Virus record (IMG/VR): IMGVR_UViG_3300038548_000358
Span: 1 to 53,356 of that record
Strand: one strand, 5' to 3'
DNA length: 53,356 nt
Origin: a virus
The notes beneath the pieces are model-generated. The model was given only the letters and a program-made list of their open reading frames with translations, ran no database searches and was not told the DNA's origin. The stretch's first letter is position 1. Each line of letters begins with the position of its first letter. Both the position numbers and the translations under genes were made by a program. Shown in pieces: positions 33,109-40,804 of the stretch.

Positions 33109-33232
33109 CTGTGTTGATTATTTTAAAGATTTGTATGGCTATGCCGTAGCTGATTGCTAGCACTGCGATTATAGATGTAATGATAGTGATTGCGTTTCTC
33201 CATAAGAAACTCTTGAAGGCTTTTATAGTCAT
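33101..33232 (-). CDS. Small membrane protein (43 aa)
   Basis: ATG 33232; TAA at 33101 overlaps the exonuclease start by 8 nt. The product MTIKAFKSFLWRNAITIITS continues as a single hydrophobic helix (IIAVLAISYGIAIQIF). Compact overlap and clear helix support it. Confidence 0.55.
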   Translation of the reverse strand: MTIKAFKSFLWRNAITIITSIIAVLAISYGIAIQIFKIINTDA

Positions 33233-33237
33233 AGGTT

Positions 33238-33387
33238 CTAAAGGTTACCCCCGTACAGGGAATTAATTTCTTTCTGTTTCTGGTCAGCTTCTAGGGCTGC
33301 CTCTAATTCTATGTAGTCATTCACCCATTTTTCATAGGCTGGCTCTCTTTTTTGACGTGCTGACTTTTTTAAGTTGTTTGAGCTCAT
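33238..33387 (-). CDS. Small charged protein (49 aa)
   Basis: ATG 33387, TAG 33238. The product MSSNNLKKSARQKREPAYEK continues as an acidic helix (WVNDYIELEAALEADQKQKE) and ends SLYGGNL. Short gaps on both sides support it as part of the operon. Confidence 0.55.
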   Translation of the reverse strand: MSSNNLKKSARQKREPAYEKWVNDYIELEAALEADQKQKEINSLYGGNL

Positions 33388-33392
33388 AAGTT

Positions 33393-34127
33393 CTAAAATT
33401 TAAAATCTTTAGGTGGTTTGGCTTCGTAAAGCTCATTTAGTTCCTTTTTAATCACGGCCATCCTCTCGTAGTTCTCGACAGGTAGGCACTCTTGCATTTC
33501 CCTATGTAATCGGTTTATCTTGTCTAAGATGTGCTCTTCTGCATACATGTCCTTGACCCAAGTGGCTGCTTTTGGGTTGAAATCTAAATGTACGTGACCT
33601 TCTCGGTGACTTTTCCAATCTCCTGGAGGGTTTATTCTGTGTTTATCTCCTTCTCTAGATATGTAGTACTCAAATGAATCCCTGCTGTGGTCTTCGAGGC
33701 GTGGGCTTATTCGTTTACGTAGCTCTCTATCCTCTTCGGTCAATCCATCGACATCCCTTATGGGGCTGTCTGCCTCATCTTTGTAACCCTGGTTTACTTC
33801 AAGCGAAGTCAGTTCCTCTCGTAGTTTCTGAATATCACATCCAATAGACCATTCTTTATCGAAATCCTTATCCTCAGTAGCTCGCATCTGTTTAGTCTCT
33901 AAAAATCTAATACTTTTACGGATTTCAGCCATGGTTCCGTATTTACTTTTTGGTTTATCAACCTCATCCATATACTCCTTAACATCCTCAGCAGCCTCCT
34001 TGGCTAGTCTTTTATTGTTGCCTGTGATAATCCATAGGAACAAACCCGCAAAAACAACACTCATTGCAAAAAACACCACTATTTCTGGGAGTCTTGCATT
34101 TTCGGTTAACATCGGTATATTTTCCAT
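33393..34127 (-). CDS. Membrane-anchored coiled-coil protein with UVR-like C-terminus
   Basis: The product is 244 aa. A single hydrophobic helix at about residues 14-35 is followed by a long charged helical region (EDVKEYMDEVDKPKSKYGTM, RFLETKQMRATEDKDF), a His/Gly/Pro-containing middle, and a C-terminal LPVENYERMAVIKKELNELY that fits the UVR motif. It probably sits on the inner membrane with a cytoplasmic interaction tail. Function unknown. Confidence 0.7.
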   Translation of the reverse strand: MENIPMLTENARLPEIVVFFAMSVVFAGLFLWIITGNNKRLAKEAAEDVKEYMDEVDKPKSKYGTMAEIRKSIRFLETKQMRATEDKDFDKEWSIGCDIQKLREELTSLEVNQGYKDEADSPIRDVDGLTEEDRELRKRISPRLEDHSRDSFEYYISREGDKHRINPPGDWKSHREGHVHLDFNPKAATWVKDMYAEEHILDKINRLHREMQECLPVENYERMAVIKKELNELYEAKPPKDFKF

Positions 34128-34181
34128 AGTTTCTAGGTTTTAACCCTTACCACGATCACTGCTAATCAATTCAAACAATTA

Positions 34182-34212
34182 TAAGTGCAGCGTCGTGGGT
34201 TTTTCGTGGGTT
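34182..34212. repeat. Shared non-coding element, copy A
   Basis: On the minus strand: AATAACAACCCACGA, a second ACCCACGA, then CTGCACTTAT, between two genes. A related copy is at 36652-36684. Confidence 0.6.
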
Positions 34213-34224
34213 GTTATTAACTTA

Positions 34225-34926
34225 TTATATTACCCCCATCATTCTTGGAAAGTGGGATTTGTTATAGTTCTTTTTAAAATCTTCAAATTTTGTTTTACAT
34301 ACCTTAAATGCTGTTTCGTTTTGGCACATCGGTTGCCCTATGTAGTAAAAATCTTTATCCTCAAACAACCAGTGTGCCGCCGTTAAGTGTGACTCATTTT
34401 TTAGACTCCTAACCTTAGTAAGCCCCTTAAAGCTCGGTTGGTCTTTATGTTCTCTAAATTCTCTAATTAATTCCGCAGGGCTAAGCTTTTTGTTTATTTC
34501 AACAGAAACCTCTAAAGAGGTGAATCCAGAACCTAAACAGTCAAAGCAAACACCCTGAGCATACCAAGCAAACTGAGGCAAATACCCTGTACCGTTACAC
34601 TTTGCACATTTAACAGGCATCTTAATTTCTGCTTTCGATAACTCTTTTACGTCATCCCTAGAAAGGAACCTGCCGACCGTAGTCAAAACGTCGATTGGCT
34701 CAACCGTAGAACCGTTGGGCATTTTAAACTGTGTAGCTTTACCGAAACCAGATACCCTAATATTCCATTTAAAACCGTTTTTGGTTTGTCTTATAAAACC
34801 AGTAGGCACTAATATAATCTTAACCGTATTATTCTTTAAAAGAGCGTTTAATTGCTTAACTGCACGGTTTCTGTTGTCATACTGCCCGCTGTGTCCTGCT
34901 TCTGTTAAAATGTCTTGGATTGTCAT
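34225..34926 (-). CDS. DnaJ-type zinc-finger protein
   Basis: The product is 233 aa. The middle contains CAKCNGTGYL (near residue 107) and CFDCLGSGFT (near 128), two CxxCxGxG repeats as in the DnaJ zinc domain and in several phage proteins. No J domain is present. The N-terminus has a DNA-binding-like basic region. It may act as a single-strand or protein-binding adaptor. It has its own promoter. Confidence 0.7.
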   Translation of the reverse strand: MTIQDILTEAGHSGQYDNRNRAVKQLNALLKNNTVKIILVPTGFIRQTKNGFKWNIRVSGFGKATQFKMPNGSTVEPIDVLTTVGRFLSRDDVKELSKAEIKMPVKCAKCNGTGYLPQFAWYAQGVCFDCLGSGFTSLEVSVEINKKLSPAELIREFREHKDQPSFKGLTKVRSLKNESHLTAAHWLFEDKDFYYIGQPMCQNETAFKVCKTKFEDFKKNYNKSHFPRMMGVI

Positions 34927-34947
34927 AATATATCTGTTTTGATACTG

Positions 34948-34955
34948 TAAAGATA
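34948..34955 (-). promoter_or_regulatory. Promoter -7 element TATCTTTA
   Basis: Followed by the leader TATCAAAACAGATATATT and ATG 34926. The same leader occurs at the 36944 and 51256 promoters. Confidence 0.7.
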
Positions 34956-35007
34956 CACAATTATATTGAATACGAAAGTTTTTATATAAAAAATATGAAA
35001 AAATGTT

Positions 35008-35346
35008 TTATTCTAGTTCAACCCCTTTTAAGAATTCGTCCACGCCGCCCCCAAAAGTCAGTACCTCTAAAGGCAAGTGTGCCTCTCCTGGGTTTGACAT
35101 ATTGCATCTCTCGCAGGCCCTAACGCACCATTTATTTGGTATGTCTAATTTGTCTACGGGTTTAAAGTCCCCGCCCTCAGATGTCCCTGGGTTCACCTGA
35201 GCGATACCTAGCTCAGAGTCGGCAAAGTACTCCCAGTCATCGAGATTACCTCGTTTAAGTCTTGCCCCTGAACCGAAGGCTTTGTAGCAGTTCTCGTCAC
35301 AGTTGACTTTTGCGTCTTGTCCGAAAAATTTGATTATTGCTTCCAT
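35008..35346 (-). CDS. Cys-containing unknown protein (112 aa)
   Basis: The product is 112 aa with Cys at CDENCYKAFGSG and WCVRACERCNMSNPGEAHLP, a possible metal-binding pair of knuckles. The C-terminus is acidic. Translationally coupled to the upstream gene (ATG and stop share a base at 35346). No family recognised. Confidence 0.65.
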   Translation of the reverse strand: MEAIIKFFGQDAKVNCDENCYKAFGSGARLKRGNLDDWEYFADSELGIAQVNPGTSEGGDFKPVDKLDIPNKWCVRACERCNMSNPGEAHLPLEVLTFGGGVDEFLKGVELE

Positions 35347-35591
35347 TATATTAATGAGTTTAAAATTTCAACTGTTATTTTTGCCTTCTCTTTAGGCGTA
35401 GGCGCTTGGCTAGGAGGTTGCCTCCTTCTTGAGTAAGAAAACTGATGCTTGCATAAGTAGTGGCCATTTAAGGTCTCAGTAAACATCTGAGTTATGCACC
35501 CGAACCAATTCCTTTTAATTATTTTGGCTTGGACCAAGTACTGCTTTTTACCTACTTTTTTCAAAGTGTATTTTTCGATGGTGTGTGACAT
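35346..35591 (-). CDS. Small basic protein (81 aa)
   Basis: The product is 81 aa with strongly basic stretches (KYTLKKVGKKQYLVQAKIIK; SYSRRRQPP) and a Pro-rich linker, then a hydrophobic end. It could bind nucleic acid. No family recognised. Confidence 0.65.
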   Translation of the reverse strand: MSHTIEKYTLKKVGKKQYLVQAKIIKRNWFGCITQMFTETLNGHYLCKHQFSYSRRRQPPSQAPTPKEKAKITVEILNSLI

Positions 35592-35596
35592 AGTTT

Positions 35597-35821
35597 TTAA
35601 GGTTTAACCGAGGTAATAGATACAAACGCCTCGTTGTATGAGTCAGCAAAATACCCGCAATGTTGAATAGGGGCCGTACAGGATGAGTGCCTAGTTAAAG
35701 GTATTACTGAGCCAAGTACTTTTATGGTGTGCTCAGCCGCTTCTAGTGCCTCCTTAAATCCTTCGAATTTCGAGGTTACTTTTGCTTTTGTGCTGTATAT
35801 TTCAGTTTTCAGTACGTACAT
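35597..35821 (-). CDS. Small unknown protein (74 aa)
   Basis: The product is 74 aa (MYVLKTEIYSTKAKVTSKFE; EALEAAEHTIKVLGS), with an N-terminal beta-hairpin-like part and one helix, a common shape for small phage regulators or inhibitors. No family recognised. Confidence 0.6.
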   Translation of the reverse strand: MYVLKTEIYSTKAKVTSKFEGFKEALEAAEHTIKVLGSVIPLTRHSSCTAPIQHCGYFADSYNEAFVSITSVKP

Positions 35822-35826
35822 GGTTT

Positions 35827-36246
35827 CTAATCTTTCCAGTTAACGATATACCCTCCTCGGGACGGGTCGTACTCAGCCTTGGTGACTCCTACTTGTTTAC
35901 CCCCTACGGTGATCTTGAAATCCTCAGCTTTTAGCTCCTTTATATCTATTGCATGCCTTTGTAAAATTCTCAAACTAGACCCCGACCTAGCTGCGTACTC
36001 TTGGATAGGGGCATCAACTTGAACAGTTCTCAGCTTAGCCACCACCAATGCATCTGCAGGAGTAAGTCTCAGGTTGGCCTGATGGGTTTCCATCTTTTTG
36101 CCTGACTTGGTGGTCTCTAGGTAGGCGAATGGCCACACCATCTTTTTAAGCACCCACGTGCTGTAGTGGTTATATCCTCCGATTGTATAAGTTTGACCGA
36201 TAAGGAAATCCTCAGGTATTCGGTCTGCCTCTGTTATTTTAGTCAT
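35827..36246 (-). CDS. Unknown protein (139 aa)
   Basis: The product is 139 aa. Residues 1-60 are beta-type; 61-110 contain a helix pair (PADALVVAKLRTVQVDAPIQ, EYAARSGSSLRILQRH) that resembles a helix-turn-helix. It may be a DNA-binding regulator, with low certainty. It overlaps the upstream gene by 8 nt. Confidence 0.65.
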   Translation of the reverse strand: MTKITEADRIPEDFLIGQTYTIGGYNHYSTWVLKKMVWPFAYLETTKSGKKMETHQANLRLTPADALVVAKLRTVQVDAPIQEYAARSGSSLRILQRHAIDIKELKAEDFKITVGGKQVGVTKAEYDPSRGGYIVNWKD

Positions 36247-36592
36247 GGTGTAGGTTTTTCATTTCAGCAAAAAACATGTTTAAGAACCTAAGCTCAAGGC
36301 TTGACAGGTTGTCCGTGGTCTTATCATTTACTAGCCACTTACCGTTTTCAAGGGTTACTTTGAGGGTGATTTCCGTTAGCGTTTTCTCAGGGATAGACTT
36401 CATAGAATAAACACCCCAATTATTCACTATCTCGAACTTTTTCCAAGAGTAGGTCGTTACGTCTCTTTTTGATGTGAGTAAGACCATCTCTTTTTCAACA
36501 GTGTCGAAAGGGGTTCCTATTTGTTTTAAAACTTCTTCCTCGAACTGTTCGAAACCATCTGGGTCGTTTCCGATCTCTAAAATATGTATCAT
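36239..36592 (-). CDS. Unknown protein (117 aa)
   Basis: I start it at ATG 36592 (MIHILEIGND); a GTG upstream (36640) would add residues that look like translated leader. The product has an acidic N-terminus and a beta-rich core (KEMVLLTSKRDVTTYSWKKF; TEITLKVTLENGKWLVND). No family recognised. Confidence 0.6.
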   Translation of the reverse strand: MIHILEIGNDPDGFEQFEEEVLKQIGTPFDTVEKEMVLLTSKRDVTTYSWKKFEIVNNWGVYSMKSIPEKTLTEITLKVTLENGKWLVNDKTTDNLSSLELRFLNMFFAEMKNLHHD

Positions 36593-36651
36593 AATTTCTT
36601 TTTTAATCCCATTACCGCAATCTCTGTGTGGAAAATTCACTTTGAATAAGT

Positions 36652-36684
36652 ACAGAGCTGCGGGCTTGTCGTGGGTTGTTATTG
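36652..36684. repeat. Shared non-coding element, copy B
   Basis: On the minus strand: AATAACAACCCACGA, then AGCCCGCAG and CTGTACTTAT, in the leader upstream of the 117-aa gene. Same order of blocks as 34182-34212. Confidence 0.6.
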
Positions 36685-36685
36685 T

Positions 36686-36922
36686 TTAGTAGCCTAAAGA
36701 CTTAACCATCCCTTGCGTCAAGTGGTTAAGATAGTGAAATACATCACCGTTTAAAAAATCTATTTTTACTAAGGTTGCTCTTATTTGTGCGTGGTACTGA
36801 GGTGCAGCCTCTATGAAATCAACTAACATGCTATAGGTTAATCCAAAATGCCCATCTATCTGGATCTCTTGGTCTAAGCTTGTTCCTTTTTCTGTTATTA
36901 AGTTGATTAAGTAAGTTTTCAT
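36686..36922 (-). CDS. Unknown protein (78 aa)
   Basis: The start is ATG 36922 (MKTYLINLIT); an upstream TTG overlaps the promoter itself and is rejected. The product has a helix-rich core (YSMLVDFIEAAPQYHAQIRA). It is preceded by promoter 36944-36951 and the shared leader. No family recognised. Confidence 0.65.
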   Translation of the reverse strand: MKTYLINLITEKGTSLDQEIQIDGHFGLTYSMLVDFIEAAPQYHAQIRATLVKIDFLNGDVFHYLNHLTQGMVKSLGY

Positions 36923-36943
36923 AATATATCTGTTTTGATATTT

Positions 36944-36951
36944 CAAAGATA
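36944..36951 (-). promoter_or_regulatory. Promoter TTG-N18-TATCTTTG
   Basis: Perfect -7 element with TTG about 18 nt upstream, followed by the leader ATATCAAAACAGATATATT and ATG 36922. Confidence 0.8.
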
Positions 36952-37004
36952 CACCTTTATTCCAATAAACAATACTTTATTTTAAAAATAAGTGAAAAAA
37001 AGTT

Positions 37005-37439
37005 TTAATCGTCTGTGGAACCAAAGCTCCCAGCTCCTCTTTTTGTCCTTCCTGCGAATAACTGAGTGTTGTCAACTACGCATATATTCTCGTAGGACAC
37101 AGGCACGAGGATAAACTGTACCACCTTCTCACCTGGTGCAACTGATACGATTGTATCACCTACGTTAATTAAGTGCAGGTGGATCTCTCCTTGGTAGTCC
37201 TCATCGGACACCTGAGCACCTACGATCAAACTTTTATTTACGCTGATTCCTGACTTGTTGGCTGCCATGAGCATCATATCTCTCGGTATCCTTGCACGTA
37301 TTCCCGAAGGGATCAGGACAGACTCTCCAGGATGGATCTCCTCAGGGATGTAGTTATTTGGGATAAAGAAGTCAATACCAGCCGATTTCTCAGTGGCTCT
37401 ACTTGGTGTTTTTACGTCTCTTATTATTGCTATGTTCAT
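37005..37439 (-). CDS. dut: dUTPase (deoxyuridine triphosphatase)
   Basis: The product is 144 aa, the normal size. All five motifs are present: SAGIDF (1), ANKSGIS (2), GAQVSDEDYQGEIHLHLIN (3), GEKVVQFILVP (4), and RTKRGAGSFGSTD at the C-terminus (5). This trimeric enzyme splits dUTP to dUMP and keeps uracil out of phage DNA. Its leader has three tandem CCCAA units (GGGTT on the plus strand). Confidence 0.95.
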   Translation of the reverse strand: MNIAIIRDVKTPSRATEKSAGIDFFIPNNYIPEEIHPGESVLIPSGIRARIPRDMMLMAANKSGISVNKSLIVGAQVSDEDYQGEIHLHLINVGDTIVSVAPGEKVVQFILVPVSYENICVVDNTQLFAGRTKRGAGSFGSTDD

Positions 37440-37461
37440 TTTATTGGGTTGGGTTGGGTTT

Positions 37462-37689
37462 TTATTGGTTGATAATCTCCACGTTGCACCTATATTCGTT
37501 CACGAGAGGATCTAAGTCTGAGCAGTCACAATGTTGTTTAGCTAATTTTTTAAAACTACTTGGGTCTACCTGATATAGCAGGGTGACTTTAGCACTATCG
37601 TAAATATATGCTTTTGCCTTGTAAAACTCCCCGACGTTAGGGAATACGCACCCGTGTTCTGAGTCATCTTTTATTATCTTTACTATCAT
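37462..37689 (-). CDS. Unknown protein (75 aa)
   Basis: The product is 75 aa (MIVKIIKDDSEHGCVFPNVG; AKVTLLYQVDPSSFKKL) and has several Cys (CDCSDL, YRC). It looks like a small beta-barrel with a short Cys-containing tail. No family recognised. Confidence 0.6.
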   Translation of the reverse strand: MIVKIIKDDSEHGCVFPNVGEFYKAKAYIYDSAKVTLLYQVDPSSFKKLAKQHCDCSDLDPLVNEYRCNVEIINQ

Positions 37690-37708
37690 AGTTTCTAATG
37701 TTTATAGT

Positions 37709-37957
37709 CTAATTGTTTCGCCAAACCTTAATACTGTGTCCAGCTATTATCTTCATCTTAGATCCATCTAACCATATAAAAGCCTCTTTATTGGTTATGA
37801 ATTGAATGCTATCACAGTCAAAATGAGACATGTTTCTGTCCCAAGTAGAGTAGGTGTTATACATAACCACTTGAAATCTGGGTCTTTTTGTTTTTTCTAC
37901 ATCATTACATGATACGAATCCAATAAACATTAATATTAATAAAATAAATTTCTTCAT
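37709..37957 (-). CDS. Small lipoprotein
   Basis: The product is 82 aa. MKKFILLILMFIGFVSCND is a lipoprotein signal: basic start, hydrophobic core and a lipobox-like GFVSC with Cys17. The mature part is about 65 aa and polar. It should be attached to the inner or outer membrane. Phage lipoproteins often block superinfection (as in Llp-type or Cor-type proteins), which is a family-level inference only. Confidence 0.7.
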   Translation of the reverse strand: MKKFILLILMFIGFVSCNDVEKTKRPRFQVVMYNTYSTWDRNMSHFDCDSIQFITNKEAFIWLDGSKMKIIAGHSIKVWRNN

Positions 37958-37981
37958 AATTCCTATTTTTTATGTTGGTTT

Positions 37982-38356
37982 TTAAAATGGTACTGCGTTA
38001 TCCTTATGCATCTTAGCTGAGTTTTCAGCTAGTGACATTATTTGTATATTATCGTAGGAGTAACCTTTTAATGGGTCGACCCTATCTATGGAGGCTGAGC
38101 CAGCCTTTTTGCCTCTGAGGTTTAAATAGTTGGTCTCTTTACAGAACAGCTTAAACTCATCCAACGTAAGGGTAAACAATATTTTTCGCCTACCTGCGTT
38201 CGATTTAGCGTTGTTGTACACATAGGATACCTCGTTCTTTTCCTTCTGGTATCGCTTGCTATGCTTGGAGCAAAACCTGTCCTTTTTGGAGTGGTCGTTC
38301 GTGCACCTGTATGCCTTGCATAGCCTTGCCTTTTTAGTCTCTATGATTTTAAACAC
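37982..38356 (-). CDS. HNH-type endonuclease
   Basis: I place the start at GTG 38356, which overlaps the upstream stop by 8 nt; an ATG at 38452 would lie 100 nt inside the upstream gene. The product is 124 aa with a Cys/His cluster (ARLCKAYRC, RFCSKH) and the C-terminal SASIDRVDPLKGYSYDNIQ followed by ENSAKMHK, the usual pattern of phage HNH or homing-type nucleases. It may be a free-standing nicking or homing enzyme. Confidence 0.75.
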   Translation of the reverse strand: MFKIIETKKARLCKAYRCTNDHSKKDRFCSKHSKRYQKEKNEVSYVYNNAKSNAGRRKILFTLTLDEFKLFCKETNYLNLRGKKAGSASIDRVDPLKGYSYDNIQIMSLAENSAKMHKDNAVPF

Positions 38357-38669
38357 GGAGTTTCCTTTCTTCGGTGGGTATGTTGTTTTCTGTGGCGTAT
38401 TGCCTAGCGTACTCCATGCCTCTGCTGTATCCGTAATCGATATAAAATACATGTAGTTCAGCCACTTCCTTCCAAGCTAACCCTGCATCGATACCCCACT
38501 TTCTCTCTTCTGGTATGCTATCCTGCAATATGCCTAGTTGAGTATAAAGTAAATGACTAGCAATAGGGGCCTCTCCTCGTGTGAGGCTGTCTCGTACACA
38601 TGCTCTAGCATATTCTATGTTTCGATCTACGTCACCCGCATAGGGGCTCTCTAAAATTACTCGTTTCAT
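38349..38669 (-). CDS. DUF7768-like protein
   Basis: The product is 106 aa. VILESPYAGDVDRNIEYARA, APIASHLLYTQLGILQDSIP and ERKWGIDAGLAW match a well-known phage/bacterial family of unknown function with a deoxyribosyltransferase-like fold. Such proteins may handle nucleotides or DNA. Its length equals the family's. Confidence 0.75.
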   Translation of the reverse strand: MKRVILESPYAGDVDRNIEYARACVRDSLTRGEAPIASHLLYTQLGILQDSIPEERKWGIDAGLAWKEVAELHVFYIDYGYSRGMEYARQYATENNIPTEERKLRV

Positions 38670-38785
38670 TTTGATTCAGTTATTAAGCTCAAGAGTATTT
38701 CTAGCTTCTCTTCGCTGTTGATTTTAAGTTGGTCAACCCTCAGTACTTCTTTTCCTTTAGGGTCGTGTATGATGATTGAGTGCAT
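38666..38785 (-). CDS. Very small protein (39 aa)
   Basis: ATG 38785; the TGA overlaps the next ATG (ATGA at 38666-38669). The product MHSIIIHDPKGKEVLRVDQL continues as an acidic/Leu-rich helix (INSEEKLEILLSLITE). The coupled overlap supports it. Confidence 0.55.
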   Translation of the reverse strand: MHSIIIHDPKGKEVLRVDQLKINSEEKLEILLSLITESK

Positions 38786-38791
38786 TGTTAT

Positions 38792-39004
38792 TTAGTTTTT
38801 AACAGGTACGTATTTCAACCTGTATCCAAGATTTCCCTCTTTCGATTTACCTCTCAGATGTCTGTAGTTTTGCAAAAGGAAAATGTAGAATATAAATTTA
38901 GTTATATCTGTTCTCTCTTGCTGTAAATCCTCAAAAAGTAGATGTGAGCATCTTACTGTTTCCGACTCCTCCCACAGATCGAGTCCTTTTCTATAATTCG
39001 ACAT
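38792..39004 (-). CDS. Small basic protein (70 aa)
   Basis: The product is 70 aa with an aromatic/hydrophobic centre (TDITKFIFYIFLLQNY) and a basic end (RHLRGKSKEGN). It may be weakly membrane-associated. No family recognised. Confidence 0.6.
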   Translation of the reverse strand: MSNYRKGLDLWEESETVRCSHLLFEDLQQERTDITKFIFYIFLLQNYRHLRGKSKEGNLGYRLKYVPVKN

Positions 39005-39016
39005 ATCTCAAAAGGT

Positions 39017-39334
39017 TTATATAAACTGACTAACGATATAGCCTACGGTTAAGAACATTATGGCTACGGCAATAGTGTTTTTGCTACTCTCTAAAAGATA
39101 ATCCCAAAGACCGCCCTCTGCCTTCTTTTCTTCTTTCTTAGTCTTTTTTATTTTTCGTTTCGTTGCGAATCCAATCAACATAACTACCCCGATAGCCTCG
39201 GCCAGTCTAAGCTCTTGAATTAAAAAGGTAGGGACTACGAACCAAAGCCAAAGTTTTGCAAAAACAAAACCGTTTACAGTGGTTGAGATTGATATAGTTA
39301 GGATAAGCGAAATTAATTTTTTTAAAGTTTTCAT
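39017..39334 (-). CDS. Membrane protein (105 aa)
   Basis: The product is 105 aa. Hydrophobic segments at about residues 6-36 (one or two helices), 46-58 and 87-104, with a Lys/Glu-rich cytoplasmic loop (RKIKKTKKEEKKAEGG). It has its own promoter at 39369-39376. Function unknown. Confidence 0.65.
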   Translation of the reverse strand: MKTLKKLISLILTISISTTVNGFVFAKLWLWFVVPTFLIQELRLAEAIGVVMLIGFATKRKIKKTKKEEKKAEGGLWDYLLESSKNTIAVAIMFLTVGYIVSQFI

Positions 39335-39368
39335 TTTTATTGATTTGATATTAATAATTATTTCTTTT

Positions 39369-39376
39369 CAAAGATA
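39369..39376 (-). promoter_or_regulatory. Promoter TTTG-N18-TATCTTTG
   Basis: Perfect -7 element with TTTG 18 nt upstream on the minus strand. It lies between the helicase stop (39416) and ATG 39334, the start of the small-gene region below the replication module. Confidence 0.8.
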
Positions 39377-39415
39377 CTCTTTTATACTAGAATACAAACA
39401 TTTTATTAAGTTTAT

Positions 39416-40798
39416 TTAAAAATATTTTTTATACTTCTCTATCCTTGCCTTAACTGCCTGCATAAGTCCCTCTTGTTTGATGTCTTTACGTTCTAAAGAT
39501 TTCACGATATCCTCATCCACTGTGCCCTCCATGACTAGTCTATTTATAACAACCACGTTCTTTTGTCCTTGTCTGGCTAACCTTGCATTAAACTGTTGGT
39601 ACAGCTCTAGTGACCAATTTTGCCCAAACCAAATGATGTTATTCCCACCGTCTTGCAAGTTAAGTCCGTGACCTCCTGAGGCGGGGTGCATGATCATTAT
39701 CTGGATCTTGCCATCGTTCCAATCTTGAATGTCTTGGTCGGTTTTCAGTTTCCTTGGGTTGTACTTCTTTAATCGCTCCATGAGTCGCTCAAGGTCATGC
39801 TTGTAAGTGTAGGCAATCAGTACAGGTTTACCTGATGCAGCCTCGACTATCTCATCCACAACGTCTAGTTTTAAGTCATGGATAACGTGGTAGTTTTTAT
39901 CCTCGTCATATATCGCACCGTTGGCAAACTGTTGCAACTTGGTAGACAGTGCTGCAGCGTTTACTGCAGAAATCTCCTCAGCATCGGCAAACATCTCCAA
40001 GACTTGATCCCTCTCAAAATCTAGGTATTGCTTTTTGTATGACTTGGGAAACTGTATTTTTATGATGTTGTTGATTGGCTCCTCAAGGTCAAGGTAGTCC
40101 TCAGCTTTCATGCTCATGCAAATATCCTCAATCTTATCATGTATCCTAGACTCCCCATCTTTTAGGATGTTCCAATTATAAACGATGTGCCCATTTGTTT
40201 GACCCTCTCTAAAATATTCTCTCCTGTAGCTCGTTATGGTTTTGCCTAAACGATCACCTCTGTCAAGTAGATAGATTTGACTCCACAGGTCAATTAGTCC
40301 ATTTGGTGCGGGGGTTCCTGTCAGGTTAGATACTCTTTTAAACGAGGGTTGAGCCATCTTAAGCGCCTTGAACCTATTGGATTTAGGGTTCTTAAAGCTA
40401 CTGCTCTCATCTACCACTAACATATCAAAAGGCAACATATTCCCTCCGTACTCGCCAACCAGCCACGCTGTGTTATCCCGACCAAGCATGTAAATGTCAG
40501 CCTTAACTCGTAGTGCTGCCATTCTTTGCTTGGGGGTACCTATTATCTTTGATATTTTTAAGTCGTTTAAATGATCCCATTTATCAATTTCAGCAGACCA
40601 AACACTCTCGGCCACCCTTTTAGGTGCGATCACTAAAGCATTGTCGATGTCCAATTCCTCATAGATTAGCTTTTGTATGGCTGTTAGAGTCGATACAGTT
40701 TTACCTAAGCCCATGTCAAGGAACAGCCCACAATGCGTGTTCTCCATAATGTGCTGTATCGCTACCTTTTGGTAGTCGTGTAAATCTGACTCATTCAT
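39416..40798 (-). CDS. SNF2-type DEAD/DEAH helicase
   Basis: The product is 460 aa. Motif I DMGLGKT at residues 28-34, motif II VVDESSSFKNPKS near 129, motif III LTGTPAPNG near 160, a C-terminal RecA-like domain with motif VI QFNARLARQGQ near 405. This is the compact SNF2 helicase of the DUF2800-PolA-VirE-VRR-NUC replication module, known from many phages. It probably remodels DNA or protein-DNA complexes during replication or recombination. It lies next to the second methyltransferase. Confidence 0.9.
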   Translation of the reverse strand: MNESDLHDYQKVAIQHIMENTHCGLFLDMGLGKTVSTLTAIQKLIYEELDIDNALVIAPKRVAESVWSAEIDKWDHLNDLKISKIIGTPKQRMAALRVKADIYMLGRDNTAWLVGEYGGNMLPFDMLVVDESSSFKNPKSNRFKALKMAQPSFKRVSNLTGTPAPNGLIDLWSQIYLLDRGDRLGKTITSYRREYFREGQTNGHIVYNWNILKDGESRIHDKIEDICMSMKAEDYLDLEEPINNIIKIQFPKSYKKQYLDFERDQVLEMFADAEEISAVNAAALSTKLQQFANGAIYDEDKNYHVIHDLKLDVVDEIVEAASGKPVLIAYTYKHDLERLMERLKKYNPRKLKTDQDIQDWNDGKIQIMIMHPASGGHGLNLQDGGNNIIWFGQNWSLELYQQFNARLARQGQKNVVVINRLVMEGTVDEDIVKSLERKDIKQEGLMQAVKARIEKYKKYF

Positions 40799-40804
40799 AT
40801 TTTC

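Noticed and set aside
37441-37456. G-quadruplex in the dUTPase leader
   Set aside because: Only three GGG runs are present, one short of the usual minimum.
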